The notes under the pieces are model-generated. The model did no database searches. It had not been told where the DNA came from and saw only the letters and a program-made list of their open reading frames with translations. The position numbers and the translations under genes are program-made. DNA of 64,000 nt. Origin: Enterococcus sp. (lineage in GTDB: Bacteria > Bacillota > Bacilli > Lactobacillales > Enterococcaceae). The stretch spans positions 30,062-94,061 of the forward strand of contig NZ_JALAHI010000041.1 of NCBI RefSeq assembly GCF_022711995.1. The letters are read 5' to 3'. This document shows positions 19,497 through 27,789 of the stretch, in pieces. Each line of letters starts with the position of its first letter. Position 1 is the stretch's first letter.

Positions 19497-20296
19497 TCTA
19501 TACTCCTTTGATACATTCTTTGATATTGTTTCGGGGTCAGCCCAATAAAGCTTTTGAATACATTGGAGAAATGGCTTTGATCAGAAAAATGGGTCATCAA
19601 CGCCACTTCTGCTACAGACTGCTGGTTTGCCAGTAGTTTCTTCGCTTCAGCGATTCGAATCGATAAGAGATACCGATAAGGGGCCATGCCGTAGTTTTTT
19701 GTAAACTGATGAATGAAAGAACTTTTTTTCAAATGGGTCAATGCCACAAGATCCGTTAAGCGAATATCTGCTGTGTAATGCTGGTGCAGATAGTGGCAAA
19801 CAGCTTCTAAGCCACCATTTCGTATGGCTTCCTTCTGATACCCTTCTGCCGTGTATGTAAGCAAGTGTTCAATGAGCAAAAAAATCAATTCCTCCCGATA
19901 AAGAGAGGATTTTTTTAAACGAATGGCTTGATACAATTCCTCGACTAATTCTCCTAAGCCGTCGTTTCGTAAAATCACCTGACTGAAATAAGGCAACTCG
20001 TTTTTGCCGGTGATTTCCTTTACTGCATGGGCCATCATTTCCTTGGAAATGTTAAGGGCGTGGTAGGTGATTGACTGGTTCTCTATGCTTTGACAACTAT
20101 GAGGCTGGTAGGGATTGAATAAGTTCAGATCGCCTTTTTCAAGGGTTTGGGTCTTTCCACAATACAGGCTCCTTTTTCCCTCTAACAAAACCCCCACCAC
20201 ATAATAATCATGAAAGTGAAGCGGAAAGCTCTTTGGATAGTTTTCTAAGGCATAGGCCTCAATTCCAAACATTTCATCATAGTGAACCTTTTTCAT
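19493..20296 (-). CDS. AraC-family transcriptional regulator
   Basis: 267 residues: N-terminal cupin-like sensing domain (FPLHFHDYYVVGVLLEGKRSL; LFNPYQPHSCQSI) and two C-terminal AraC helix-turn-helix motifs (IRLTDLVALTHLKKSSFIHQFTKNYG and VAEVALMTHFSDQSHFSNVFKSFIG). Strong AGGAGG site before the ATG. It precedes and overlaps the DMT transporter, the usual layout for a regulator of a small exporter. The inducer is unknown. Confidence 0.9.
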   Translation of the reverse strand: MKKVHYDEMFGIEAYALENYPKSFPLHFHDYYVVGVLLEGKRSLYCGKTQTLEKGDLNLFNPYQPHSCQSIENQSITYHALNISKEMMAHAVKEITGKNELPYFSQVILRNDGLGELVEELYQAIRLKKSSLYREELIFLLIEHLLTYTAEGYQKEAIRNGGLEAVCHYLHQHYTADIRLTDLVALTHLKKSSFIHQFTKNYGMAPYRYLLSIRIAEAKKLLANQQSVAEVALMTHFSDQSHFSNVFKSFIGLTPKQYQRMYQRSIE

Positions 20297-20474
20297 TCTG
20301 TACCTCCTTTTTATCTATTTAACTATTCTAGCATTGAACCCTTCGATTTCTTGTAAAATATTCCATGTTTTTTTCACTAAACTGCTTTTCTACTGGCTGC
20401 GTTGTTAAGTTCCTTCGCTTCCTCCTTCGCACCCCTGATCACAGCCTGATCAAGCACCTATCAGTCAAAAAAAA

Positions 20475-20501
20475 AGATGAAGGGAAAACCTCCCTTCATC
20501 T
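20475..20501 (-). terminator. Rho-independent terminator of the beta-glucoside operon
   Basis: 11-bp stem (AGATGAAGGGA with TCCCTTCATCT) and a 5-nt loop; on the minus strand it is followed by a long T run (the A tract at 20467-20475). It ends the IIC-GH3-LacI-GH1 transcript about 60 nt after the GH1 stop. Confidence 0.85.
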
Positions 20502-20558
20502 GCTTCAACTATTCTATCTGCTCTGTTTGGCTTATCCTATCGCGCATTCATGAAAGAC

Positions 20559-21953
20559 TCATCCTTCAAAGCCATTGTTCTCAGAAACTTGTTTGAACCA
20601 GTGTCCTGATTTTTTGATTGTCCGCTGCCGATCATTTTCCAAGTCAACGGAGATAAAGCCGTAGCGGTTTTTGTAGGCATTTGTCCACGACCAGTTGTCC
20701 ATGCAGGTCCACATATGATAGCCTAGACAATTGGCGCCTTCTTGAATTGCTTGATGAACATATTTCAAATGTTCAGAAACAAATTCAATCCGATAATCAT
20801 CATGGATCATCCCATCTTCACCTAAGAAACGCTGCTCATTTTCAACTCCCATGCCATTTTCCGAGATAAAGCAAGGCAGGTTGCCATAGTTATCGCGAAG
20901 GTTGATCAATAGATCGTAAATACCTTTTTCATAGATTTCCCATCCACGATAAGGATTCATTTTTTTCCCTGGCATATCATACACATCAAAATAATTTTCC
21001 GGCATCGGCGTAGCTGTAGAATCGACCGGTGTTTCTTTCGCCTTGATTCGCCGTGGCTGATAATAGTTGACTCCCAACAAATCGACGGTGTTGTTTTTGA
21101 TGATGTCCAGATCATCCCCTTGCATCTTAGGTACCATGTCTAATTCTTTCACGATTTTCACCAGTTCTTCTGGGAAAATTCCTTTGACCGCAGGATCAAG
21201 AAACGACCGATTGAAGAAGGCATCGGCGATTTCTGCTGCCCGAACATCTTCTGGATTATTGCTGTCTCGCGGATAACTTGGAGTCAGATTAAGGATAATC
21301 CCGATTTGCCCGGTTTGTCCGCTTTCATGGTAAGCTTTGATCGCCAAAGCGGAAGCCAATGCTTCATTGAATCCAACTTGAACAGCCTGCTTCATATTGC
21401 TTTTTTCTGGATAATGCAGCTGATACAAATAACCCGCCTCAACAGGAACGATCGGCTCATTATGAGTAAACCATTTTTTGACTTTTGCACCAAACAATTC
21501 GAAACATTGTTTGGCATATTCTGCATACGCATCTACCGTTTCACGAGCTAACCAACCACCCTTTTCTTGCAACGCCATCGGCATATCAAAATGGTAGAGG
21601 TTAATAAAAGGCTCGATGCCGTTGTTAATCAATTCATCAAAATAATCATTGTAAAAAGCAACTGCTTGGGGATTGACTGCCCCTGTTCCATCAGGAATCA
21701 ACCGACTCCATTGAATCGAAGTCCGAAAAGAGTTATGGCCGGTTTGAACCATCAATTGGACATCCTCTTTGTATTTAAGATAAACTTCCGATGCTTTGTC
21801 AGGACCTACTTGGTTAAAAAATTTTTCGGGTTCTTTGGCATACCAGTAGTCAAAAATATTTTCGCCTTTGCCGTCTCCGGCTACCCGTCCTTCTGTCTGC
21901 GGGCCGCTGGCTGCGGAACCCCACCAAAAATTTTCTGGAAATTGAACCTTCAT
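20559..21953 (-). CDS. GH1 6-phospho-beta-glucosidase
   Basis: 464-residue family 1 glycosidase: FPENFWWGSAASGPQTEG at the N-terminus, acid/base Glu in FTHNEPIV, nucleophile Glu in CFISENGMGV, and a C-terminal NWSWTNAYKNRYGFISVD segment with the Ser/Lys/Tyr-type phosphate pocket. It probably hydrolyses the phosphorylated beta-glucoside delivered by the PTS permease of the same operon. ATG overlaps the LacI-regulator stop by ATGA. Not closely similar to the GH1 protein at 12376, so it is not a recent duplicate. Confidence 0.9.
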   Translation of the reverse strand: MKVQFPENFWWGSAASGPQTEGRVAGDGKGENIFDYWYAKEPEKFFNQVGPDKASEVYLKYKEDVQLMVQTGHNSFRTSIQWSRLIPDGTGAVNPQAVAFYNDYFDELINNGIEPFINLYHFDMPMALQEKGGWLARETVDAYAEYAKQCFELFGAKVKKWFTHNEPIVPVEAGYLYQLHYPEKSNMKQAVQVGFNEALASALAIKAYHESGQTGQIGIILNLTPSYPRDSNNPEDVRAAEIADAFFNRSFLDPAVKGIFPEELVKIVKELDMVPKMQGDDLDIIKNNTVDLLGVNYYQPRRIKAKETPVDSTATPMPENYFDVYDMPGKKMNPYRGWEIYEKGIYDLLINLRDNYGNLPCFISENGMGVENEQRFLGEDGMIHDDYRIEFVSEHLKYVHQAIQEGANCLGYHMWTCMDNWSWTNAYKNRYGFISVDLENDRQRTIKKSGHWFKQVSENNGFEG

Positions 21954-22936
21954 GTTTCTGCTCCCTCCGCTAATCCTAGTAGTTGATTTTCCATTAAGAC
22001 CACTTGCTTTTCAGTGGCCGTGTTTCCCATTTTGATTCGTTCTAAGACAAGTTCTGCAGCTTTTTCCCCCATTTTTTCTGCTGGCGGATTCACAGTGATT
22101 TGCGGCAACAAGCTCTGTTCTGCTTCAGAAAGATAATCATAATGACCAAAAGCGATATCTTTACCAATGCGCAATCCTTTTTGATTGAAGCATTCCAAGG
22201 CCCCAACTGACATGTTGTAGTTGCTGACAAAAATCGCAGTTGCTCCCCACGCGATTAATTCTTCGGTACCTCGATAACCGCTTTGCCTTGTGTAGTCCCC
22301 CACCACGATCTTCATTTCTGCGTCACTGTTTGCCATAGCTGCTTGTGCGCCAGACAGCCGTTCTCCCGCCGTATAATCCGATTCTGGTGCAGAAAGATAA
22401 CCGATTTTTTTGTGTCCAGCTGCTAAGTAATGGTTGATGACGTCAAACACACTTTGACGGTCGTTCAATAAGAGCACATCGGCGACATTGGCAATATCTG
22501 GACTATTCAAAGATACGATTGGCACATGAATATGTGTGAGTTTCATGATATCTGAGCATTCTTCACCAGACAAGAAAACAATGACGCCATCGACAGCATG
22601 TTTCAGCAAGTATTCTACTTTTTCTTCATTCTTTTTAGGACTATTCGAAAATCCACTAAGCAACAAACTATAGCCATTCTCCTCGGCAACCTTTTCGATT
22701 CCAGAAACAACTTCAGAACCAAAGCGACTCGAGATACTATTCATCAAAAGGCCTAATGAAAAGCTGCGGTTATTTTTCAGACCCTTAGCAATAATATTCT
22801 CCTTATAATCTAAAGTTTCAATGGCAGAAGCAATTTTTTCCATATTCGATTGCTTCAGTTGCTGTCCATTCAAATAGCGTGACACAGTTCCTACCGAAAC
22901 ACCTGCTAATTGCGCGACATCTCTTATTGACGCCAT
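21950..22936 (-). CDS. LacI-family transcriptional regulator
   Basis: 328 residues with an N-terminal helix-turn-helix (SIRDVAQLAGVSVGTVSRYL) and a periplasmic-binding-like effector domain (ending ENQLLGLAEGAE). It is embedded between GH3 (15 nt) and GH1 (ATGA overlap), so it is cotranscribed with the operon it presumably represses. Its likely target is the perfect palindrome at 26581-26610. The effector may be a beta-glucoside or its phosphate. Confidence 0.92.
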   Translation of the reverse strand: MASIRDVAQLAGVSVGTVSRYLNGQQLKQSNMEKIASAIETLDYKENIIAKGLKNNRSFSLGLLMNSISSRFGSEVVSGIEKVAEENGYSLLLSGFSNSPKKNEEKVEYLLKHAVDGVIVFLSGEECSDIMKLTHIHVPIVSLNSPDIANVADVLLLNDRQSVFDVINHYLAAGHKKIGYLSAPESDYTAGERLSGAQAAMANSDAEMKIVVGDYTRQSGYRGTEELIAWGATAIFVSNYNMSVGALECFNQKGLRIGKDIAFGHYDYLSEAEQSLLPQITVNPPAEKMGEKAAELVLERIKMGNTATEKQVVLMENQLLGLAEGAET

Positions 22937-22951
22937 CCTAATCTACTCCTA

Positions 22952-25240
22952 CTAATCGAGATCGATTTCTTTTGCAAGATCTCCAATCATGATTTTTGCT
23001 TTTTTGACGTGATGCCAACGATCATCTGCACCCATGTATTGGAAATCATCAGATGATAAAGTGAATACAATTGTTTTTTCTTCTTGAGGCTCCAACGTTA
23101 CTTTGCAAAAGTCTTTAAGCATCTTAGTTCGTTGGATGACTGAACCCCCGAGCAATTTAATAAACAAAAGTGTACTTACTTTGCCGGCAAAACTTCCTCT
23201 ATTTCTAACTTTAACGGATACTTGAAGTTTGTCAACATTCCTTTGATAAGCAAGTTCAGAGTAAGTAAATATCGTATAGCTTAATCCTTCACCAAACTCG
23301 TGGAGAGGGCTTCCAGACAAATCATAATAATCCTCTTGTTTGGATGCATCTCGTTGATAATAATAGACAGGAAGTTGAGAACTGTTTCTTGGATAAGTGA
23401 TCCCTAATCTCCCACTTGGATTATTTTCTCCAATTAAAGTTTTAGCAATTGCCTGTCCACCTTCTTGGCCAGGAAACCAGCCAACAAGGACTGCATCTGA
23501 ACATTCCTCCACAAACGTTATATCATAGGGACGTCCTTGAATGAGGATTGTCACGATAGTTTTTTGTAATGCGGCTAATTTTCTTAGTAATAGCTCTTGC
23601 TTTCCTCCCAATGAAAGAGAGGCGACATCAACATTTTCCCCAGAATCCATATTAATTCCCTTTGATGTGACCGCGCCATTTTGTAAAAATTCCATATCAA
23701 AATTTCGAGCACTAGACCCACCCAAAACAGTCAGAATAATGTCTGCTTCCTGTGCTATTTTCACTGCTTCTTCAATTTTTAGTTCTTGGTGTTCTTCATT
23801 TCTGACTTCACAACCTTCGGCATAGACAATTTCCGCATCGCTCATTGTATCTTTTAGTGCTTGCAAAATGGTTTTCTGTTGCTGGTCTCTCGTTTGAGGA
23901 GCAGAGTAATCTCCTAGTAGATGATAAATATTTTTGGCATTAGGACCTATGACTGCAATTTTTTTACCACTAGGAGTCAATGGTAAAATGCCATTATTTT
24001 TCAAAAGTACCAAACTCTCCTTGGCAACTTCCTCATTCATTCTTTTTGATTCCTCTACTAGATGGCTTGGATCAGTGGGTTGAATGAAGGGATTTTCAAA
24101 TAATCCTAACAGAAACTTTATCGCTAATACACGACTAACCGCATGATCTAAAACTTTTTCATCAATGGTTCCATTGGCTACGCCTGCTTCGATTTTAGTA
24201 TACGTATCATCCCACAAACTTAAATCTACACCGGCCATTAGCGCTTGTCCAGCTGCTTCTATCTGATCTTGATAAACATCACTCAATCGGTCTAATGCAA
24301 TTCCATCAGCCATAACCAATCCTTGAAAGCCGCTTTCGTTGCGTAAGTGTTGCTCTAATAATGGTTGATTTACATGACATGGCACACCATCGATATCATT
24401 GTAGGCCGCCATGACTCCTACCGCATTTCGAGCACTTTTTAAAAGTGGCATGTATACATCCGCAAATTCCCTTCTGCCAATCGGAACCGTTCCTGAATTA
24501 TGACCACCTAATGCGTCTCCTTGAGCAATACAATGCTTCAATACAACGCCTATTTGTTCTGGACCTTTTTTTATATCCGAAACACGTTGATCTAAGAAAT
24601 GGACCTCATCTGAGATCAAGTTTCCTTGAAATCCCTTAATCACAGCCTCACTCATTCGAGCACTCAATAGCGGATCTTCACCAAAACATTCTTCTGATCT
24701 GCCCCATCTTGGATCTTTTGCTAGATCAAGCGTTGACACTAATGCGATATGAACACCTTTTGCCGCCAATTCTTTCGCCATCAAGTGACTTGTTTTTTCA
24801 ATCAACTCCGTATTGAAGGTACTTCCACGACCGATATTTGTTGGATAAGAAATACTATCGAGTGCTTGATGCCCGTGAGGACATTCTTCAACGATCAATG
24901 CAGGTATTCCCCATCTTGAGTGACTGATCACGTATTCTTGAATTTGATTGGCCACTTTCCAGCTTTCCTGTACGGGGATTCCATTGTTATAATCAACTTT
25001 CGACCACGGATCTGCACGAAACAACCCGTAAAGTGCCCCTAGTCCTTTCCCCCATTGAACATGTTCTTTGAAGGCTTTTGTCAATTCAATTTTCCCCTTT
25101 TGATATTCATAACAATCCCACCCGTATAAGTGTTGATTCACTTGTCCGACTTTTTCACTCAAACTTAAACGACTAACAAGATCGGCAACTCGTTGTCGTA
25201 TCGTTAGATTCGGATCTTGATACGGATATTTTTTATCCAA
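22952..25240 (-). CDS. Glycoside hydrolase family 3 beta-glucosidase/beta-xylosidase
   Basis: 762-residue GH3 enzyme, cytoplasmic (no signal peptide). TIM barrel in the first 350 residues (KDPRWGRSEECFGEDP; KHCIAQGDALGGHNSG; nucleophile Asp in FQGLVMADGIA near residue 309), alpha/beta sandwich next (LLKNNGILPLTPSGKKIAVIGPNA; LVGWFPGQEGGQAIAKTLIG), and a C-terminal fibronectin-III-like domain. Probable aryl- or oligo-beta-glucoside hydrolysis; exact specificity cannot be read. Its start overlaps the PTS IIC stop by 8 nt. Confidence 0.92.
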   Translation of the reverse strand: MDKKYPYQDPNLTIRQRVADLVSRLSLSEKVGQVNQHLYGWDCYEYQKGKIELTKAFKEHVQWGKGLGALYGLFRADPWSKVDYNNGIPVQESWKVANQIQEYVISHSRWGIPALIVEECPHGHQALDSISYPTNIGRGSTFNTELIEKTSHLMAKELAAKGVHIALVSTLDLAKDPRWGRSEECFGEDPLLSARMSEAVIKGFQGNLISDEVHFLDQRVSDIKKGPEQIGVVLKHCIAQGDALGGHNSGTVPIGRREFADVYMPLLKSARNAVGVMAAYNDIDGVPCHVNQPLLEQHLRNESGFQGLVMADGIALDRLSDVYQDQIEAAGQALMAGVDLSLWDDTYTKIEAGVANGTIDEKVLDHAVSRVLAIKFLLGLFENPFIQPTDPSHLVEESKRMNEEVAKESLVLLKNNGILPLTPSGKKIAVIGPNAKNIYHLLGDYSAPQTRDQQQKTILQALKDTMSDAEIVYAEGCEVRNEEHQELKIEEAVKIAQEADIILTVLGGSSARNFDMEFLQNGAVTSKGINMDSGENVDVASLSLGGKQELLLRKLAALQKTIVTILIQGRPYDITFVEECSDAVLVGWFPGQEGGQAIAKTLIGENNPSGRLGITYPRNSSQLPVYYYQRDASKQEDYYDLSGSPLHEFGEGLSYTIFTYSELAYQRNVDKLQVSVKVRNRGSFAGKVSTLLFIKLLGGSVIQRTKMLKDFCKVTLEPQEEKTIVFTLSSDDFQYMGADDRWHHVKKAKIMIGDLAKEIDLD

Positions 25241-26564
25241 GTTGATTCACTCCTTCTCGTCTCGCTTTGTTTGCAGCTAAAACAAATGGGACAAATAAAA
25301 AGACATCTAATACGATTAATATGACTGTAAGAATCGCTGCCTTAATATCACCACCCGTAGCAATAAAGGATTGTATCACAGGTGGAGTAATCCATGGTGC
25401 TGCTGCCACTGTTTTTCCAATGAGTCCTATACTTGTTGCAAAATAAGCAATAATCAGATTGATTGAAGGAATCAACGCACATGGAATCATATAAATCGGA
25501 TTCATTACAACAGGTAATCCAAACATAATAGGTTCTGTAATATTAAATAAGCAAGTTGTTAAACCGAATTTGGCAATTTGTCGTTGCTCTTGCCTTTTTG
25601 AGACCCAAAGTATCGCGATTACCAATGGTAAAATACAGCCGCCCCCGCCAATCAGCCCAAAAGCATTGGTAAAAGGTTCTGTAATAATATTAGGTATCTC
25701 TTTTCCTGCAGAAAACGCATCCATATTTTCCTGAATCGACTGCAATAAGGGTGCTTGCCTAATCGGTGCTAAGATGCTAGAACCATGCATTCCAAATACC
25801 CAAAGAAAATCAGAGAAAAACTGCAAGAATAAGATACCGGGAACGGATAAAACAAATGCTTTCAGTGGTGTTTGAATAATTAGTTCAATCAAACTAGGAA
25901 AATCTAAACCAGCCAATCTGTTCAGTGCAAAAACAAAAATCGCAAAAATTAAAATGACAGCTGATTCCGGAATCAATGAATTAAATGAGGTTGCTACTGC
26001 TGGTGGTACCCCATCAGGCATTTTTATTTTGATTCGTTTGATTTTAGCCAACTTCATAAATAACTCTGTTCCAATTAGGGAGGCAATCATTGCTGTAGCT
26101 AAACCAGATGATGAGGTTAAACTTTGCATAAATACGCCAGTTGCTTCAGCGGTACTACCATCTGTCAACGTCACCATACTTTTAACTGGCATCAAAATGA
26201 ATAAAAGTGCAATACTCAAAACGCCGGCATGGACTGCACTAAACGCAGGATCATCCATCTCTCCAGAACGAATATAATGATTCGCCAAGTTCCAACCGAT
26301 ATTATAACAAACAACTATTGATAAAATACTCATCGTACCATTATTTACAATCACAGCTAAATCGGCTAATGGACTTAAATCAATAAATTGTTGAACTGTT
26401 GCATTCGAAAAGATCAAAGCATTTAATAAGACCATGATCGATGCAGCCATCACTAAAGGCATGGTAATGATAAAGCTGTCGCGGATGGCTAGTAGATGAC
26501 GTTGACTATTCATTTTTGAAACGATTGGTAATAGTTTTTCAGATAATTTGTCTACAAAACTCAT
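25233..26564 (-). CDS. PTS sugar transporter subunit IIC (cellobiose/lichenan family)
   Basis: 443-residue membrane permease of the lactose/cellobiose PTS family with about ten membrane segments; typical motifs are the start LSEKLLPIVSKMNSQRHLLAIRDSF, FGMHGSSILAPI, GGGGCILPL and LFNITEPIMFGLPVVMNPI. It imports and phosphorylates a beta-glucoside but needs IIA and IIB partners, which are not in this operon and must be supplied elsewhere. AAGGAG site before ATG; promoter and operator immediately upstream. Confidence 0.93.
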   Translation of the reverse strand: MSFVDKLSEKLLPIVSKMNSQRHLLAIRDSFIITMPLVMAASIMVLLNALIFSNATVQQFIDLSPLADLAVIVNNGTMSILSIVVCYNIGWNLANHYIRSGEMDDPAFSAVHAGVLSIALLFILMPVKSMVTLTDGSTAEATGVFMQSLTSSSGLATAMIASLIGTELFMKLAKIKRIKIKMPDGVPPAVATSFNSLIPESAVILIFAIFVFALNRLAGLDFPSLIELIIQTPLKAFVLSVPGILFLQFFSDFLWVFGMHGSSILAPIRQAPLLQSIQENMDAFSAGKEIPNIITEPFTNAFGLIGGGGCILPLVIAILWVSKRQEQRQIAKFGLTTCLFNITEPIMFGLPVVMNPIYMIPCALIPSINLIIAYFATSIGLIGKTVAAAPWITPPVIQSFIATGGDIKAAILTVILIVLDVFLFVPFVLAANKARREGVNQLG

Positions 26565-26580
26565 AGGTACATCTCCTTAG

Positions 26581-26610
26581 GTTTGAAATTGAACCGGTTC
26601 AATTTCAAAC
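26581..26610. promoter_or_regulatory. Perfect 30-bp palindromic operator of the beta-glucoside operon
   Basis: The half GTTTGAAATTGAACC is followed immediately by its exact reverse complement, giving 30 bp without a mismatch and centred on CCGG. The inner part TTGAACCGGTTCAA has the symmetry of LacI-family operators. It begins within the -10 of the only strong promoter and ends 16 nt before the IIC start codon, so a bound repressor would cover the transcription start. Confidence 0.85.
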
Positions 26611-26636
26611 TATAGCACGTTTTTCCAAAATTGCAA
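26609..26636 (-). promoter_or_regulatory. Sigma-A promoter of the beta-glucoside operon
   Basis: Minus-strand -35 TTGCAA (26631-26636), 16-nt spacer, -10 TATAGT (26609-26614). It drives the IIC-GH3-LacI-GH1 operon; its -10 shares two bases with the palindromic operator. Confidence 0.75.
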
Positions 26637-26692
26637 TCTTTTTTTGGATGCGTATTCATTTTCAGTGACACTAAATTTCACTAAAATCGAAA

Positions 26693-26744
26693 AAGATGAA
26701 TGGTTTGTATGGCGCTCCAAGAGCTATGAAAAACCATTCATCTT
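26693..26744 (-). terminator. Hairpin terminator downstream of the kdp side
   Basis: 14-bp perfect stem (AAGATGAATGGTTT with 26731-26744) and a 24-nt loop; on the minus strand it is followed by TTTTTCG. It would stop transcripts coming from the kdpE end or from the gene remnant before they reach the IIC promoter. Confidence 0.65.
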
Positions 26745-26779
26745 GAGTGAGCCAAGCGATTTCTCGCTTATCCAAGTAA

Positions 26780-26985
26780 TTGATTGGCTAGTAAAAATTC
26801 TTTGACTCCAGTTAAATCGGCAAAGCGTTGGGCTTGCTGAATCAGCGCTTCTTTATCGATGATTGGCTAGCAATGGATAGCCACCTTTTCTTGTTGGCAA
26901 ATCAGTCACATCATCTTCCACTAAGAATACCTTGGACTCGCTAGTTTTTCAAAATTTCCGCCCATTCATACAAAAAGCAGGAGCT
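26780..26985 (-). pseudogene. Decayed coding remnant, function not recognised
   Basis: Minus-strand reading gives coding-like stretches in more than one frame: YEWAEILKN then stop, KVFLVEDDVTDLPTRKGGY, and DKEALIQQAQRFADLTGVKE followed by a stop at about 26780. No single frame joins them and there is no start with a ribosome site. I take it as the end of a frameshifted, truncated gene. I could not assign a family. Confidence 0.45.
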
Positions 26986-27011
26986 ATGACAAAAATCTTG
27001 TCATAGCTCCT
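26979..27011. terminator. Bidirectional hairpin 3' of kdpE
   Basis: 14-bp perfect stem (AGGAGCTATGACAA with 26998-27011), 5-nt loop, followed by TTTTT on the plus strand and a short T run after GC on the minus strand. Directly beside repeat R2, as hairpin copy A is at 10663-10806. Confidence 0.65.
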
Positions 27012-27015
27012 TTTT

Positions 27016-27070
27016 CCGAATAAACGGTTAAAAGTAATTTCTTGAAGCTGACCACTGGGCAACCTCTGCT
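27016..27070. repeat. Intergenic repeat R2, short copy
   Basis: 55 bp matching both halves of the repeat at 10811-10930 without its internal extra bases: CGAATAAACGGTTA near the left end and GACCACTGGGCAACCTCTGC at the right. It lies 19 nt after the kdpE stop on the minus strand. Confidence 0.75.
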
Positions 27071-27089
27071 TTTTCTTGATTGAGAGGCA

Positions 27090-27776
27090 TCAGGCATCTC
27101 GATGGTCTCTTAAACGATAGCCCACTCCGATCTCGGTGATCAGATATTCTGGACTGATGGTGTTGGTCTCGATTTTTTTCCGGATATTTGACATATTGAC
27201 TCGCAGCACTTGCGGATCGGTGCCATAAGGCCCCCAAACTTCCGTCGCTAACATTTGATAGGTCACGACTTTGCCTAGCTGTTGAAATAAAACCGTTAGA
27301 ATGCGGTATTCATTTTTCGTTAAATGGATCTCTTCTCCGGACTTAGTCAATAGTTGTCTTTCAGTATCAAGAGTCAGTTCCCCGTTTTCGATCACTAAAG
27401 GCATGGGTTCTTGCTTGCGATGCCTAAATGCCGTCCGGATTCTGGCAAGCAATTCGTTCATCCCAAAAGGTTTGGTCACATAATCATCCGCCCCCAAATC
27501 CAATGCTTTGACCTTCTCGCCTTCATTGCTGCGGGCTGAAATCACGATCAATGGTACCGCCATGCGTTTGCGAATGATCTTTAATAACTCCATTCCATCA
27601 ATGTCGGGTAACCCGAGGTCAAGCAAAATCAAGTCAAAGGATTGTTCCTGAAAAATCGTCAGCGCAGCCATTCCCGTTTCTGCCACGCGAATCTGATACC
27701 TTTCTTTTTCTAAAACGACTCCCATAAAATCAGCGATCGTCGGGTCGTCTTCAATCAACAAGACTATTCTTCCCAT
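27090..27776 (-). CDS. kdpE: KdpE response regulator
   Basis: 228-residue OmpR-family regulator: receiver domain with DD near residues 10-11, phospho-acceptor Asp in LILLDLGLPDIDG (about 53), Lys in DDYVTKPFGMNELL, and a C-terminal winged helix (HLTKNEYRILTVLF; DPQVLRVNMSNIRKKIE). It follows kdpD by 13 nt and should activate kdpFABC under potassium limitation. Length normal. Confidence 0.95.
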   Translation of the reverse strand: MGRIVLLIEDDPTIADFMGVVLEKERYQIRVAETGMAALTIFQEQSFDLILLDLGLPDIDGMELLKIIRKRMAVPLIVISARSNEGEKVKALDLGADDYVTKPFGMNELLARIRTAFRHRKQEPMPLVIENGELTLDTERQLLTKSGEEIHLTKNEYRILTVLFQQLGKVVTYQMLATEVWGPYGTDPQVLRVNMSNIRKKIETNTISPEYLITEIGVGYRLRDHRDA

Positions 27777-27789
27777 AATGTCCCCTCCT

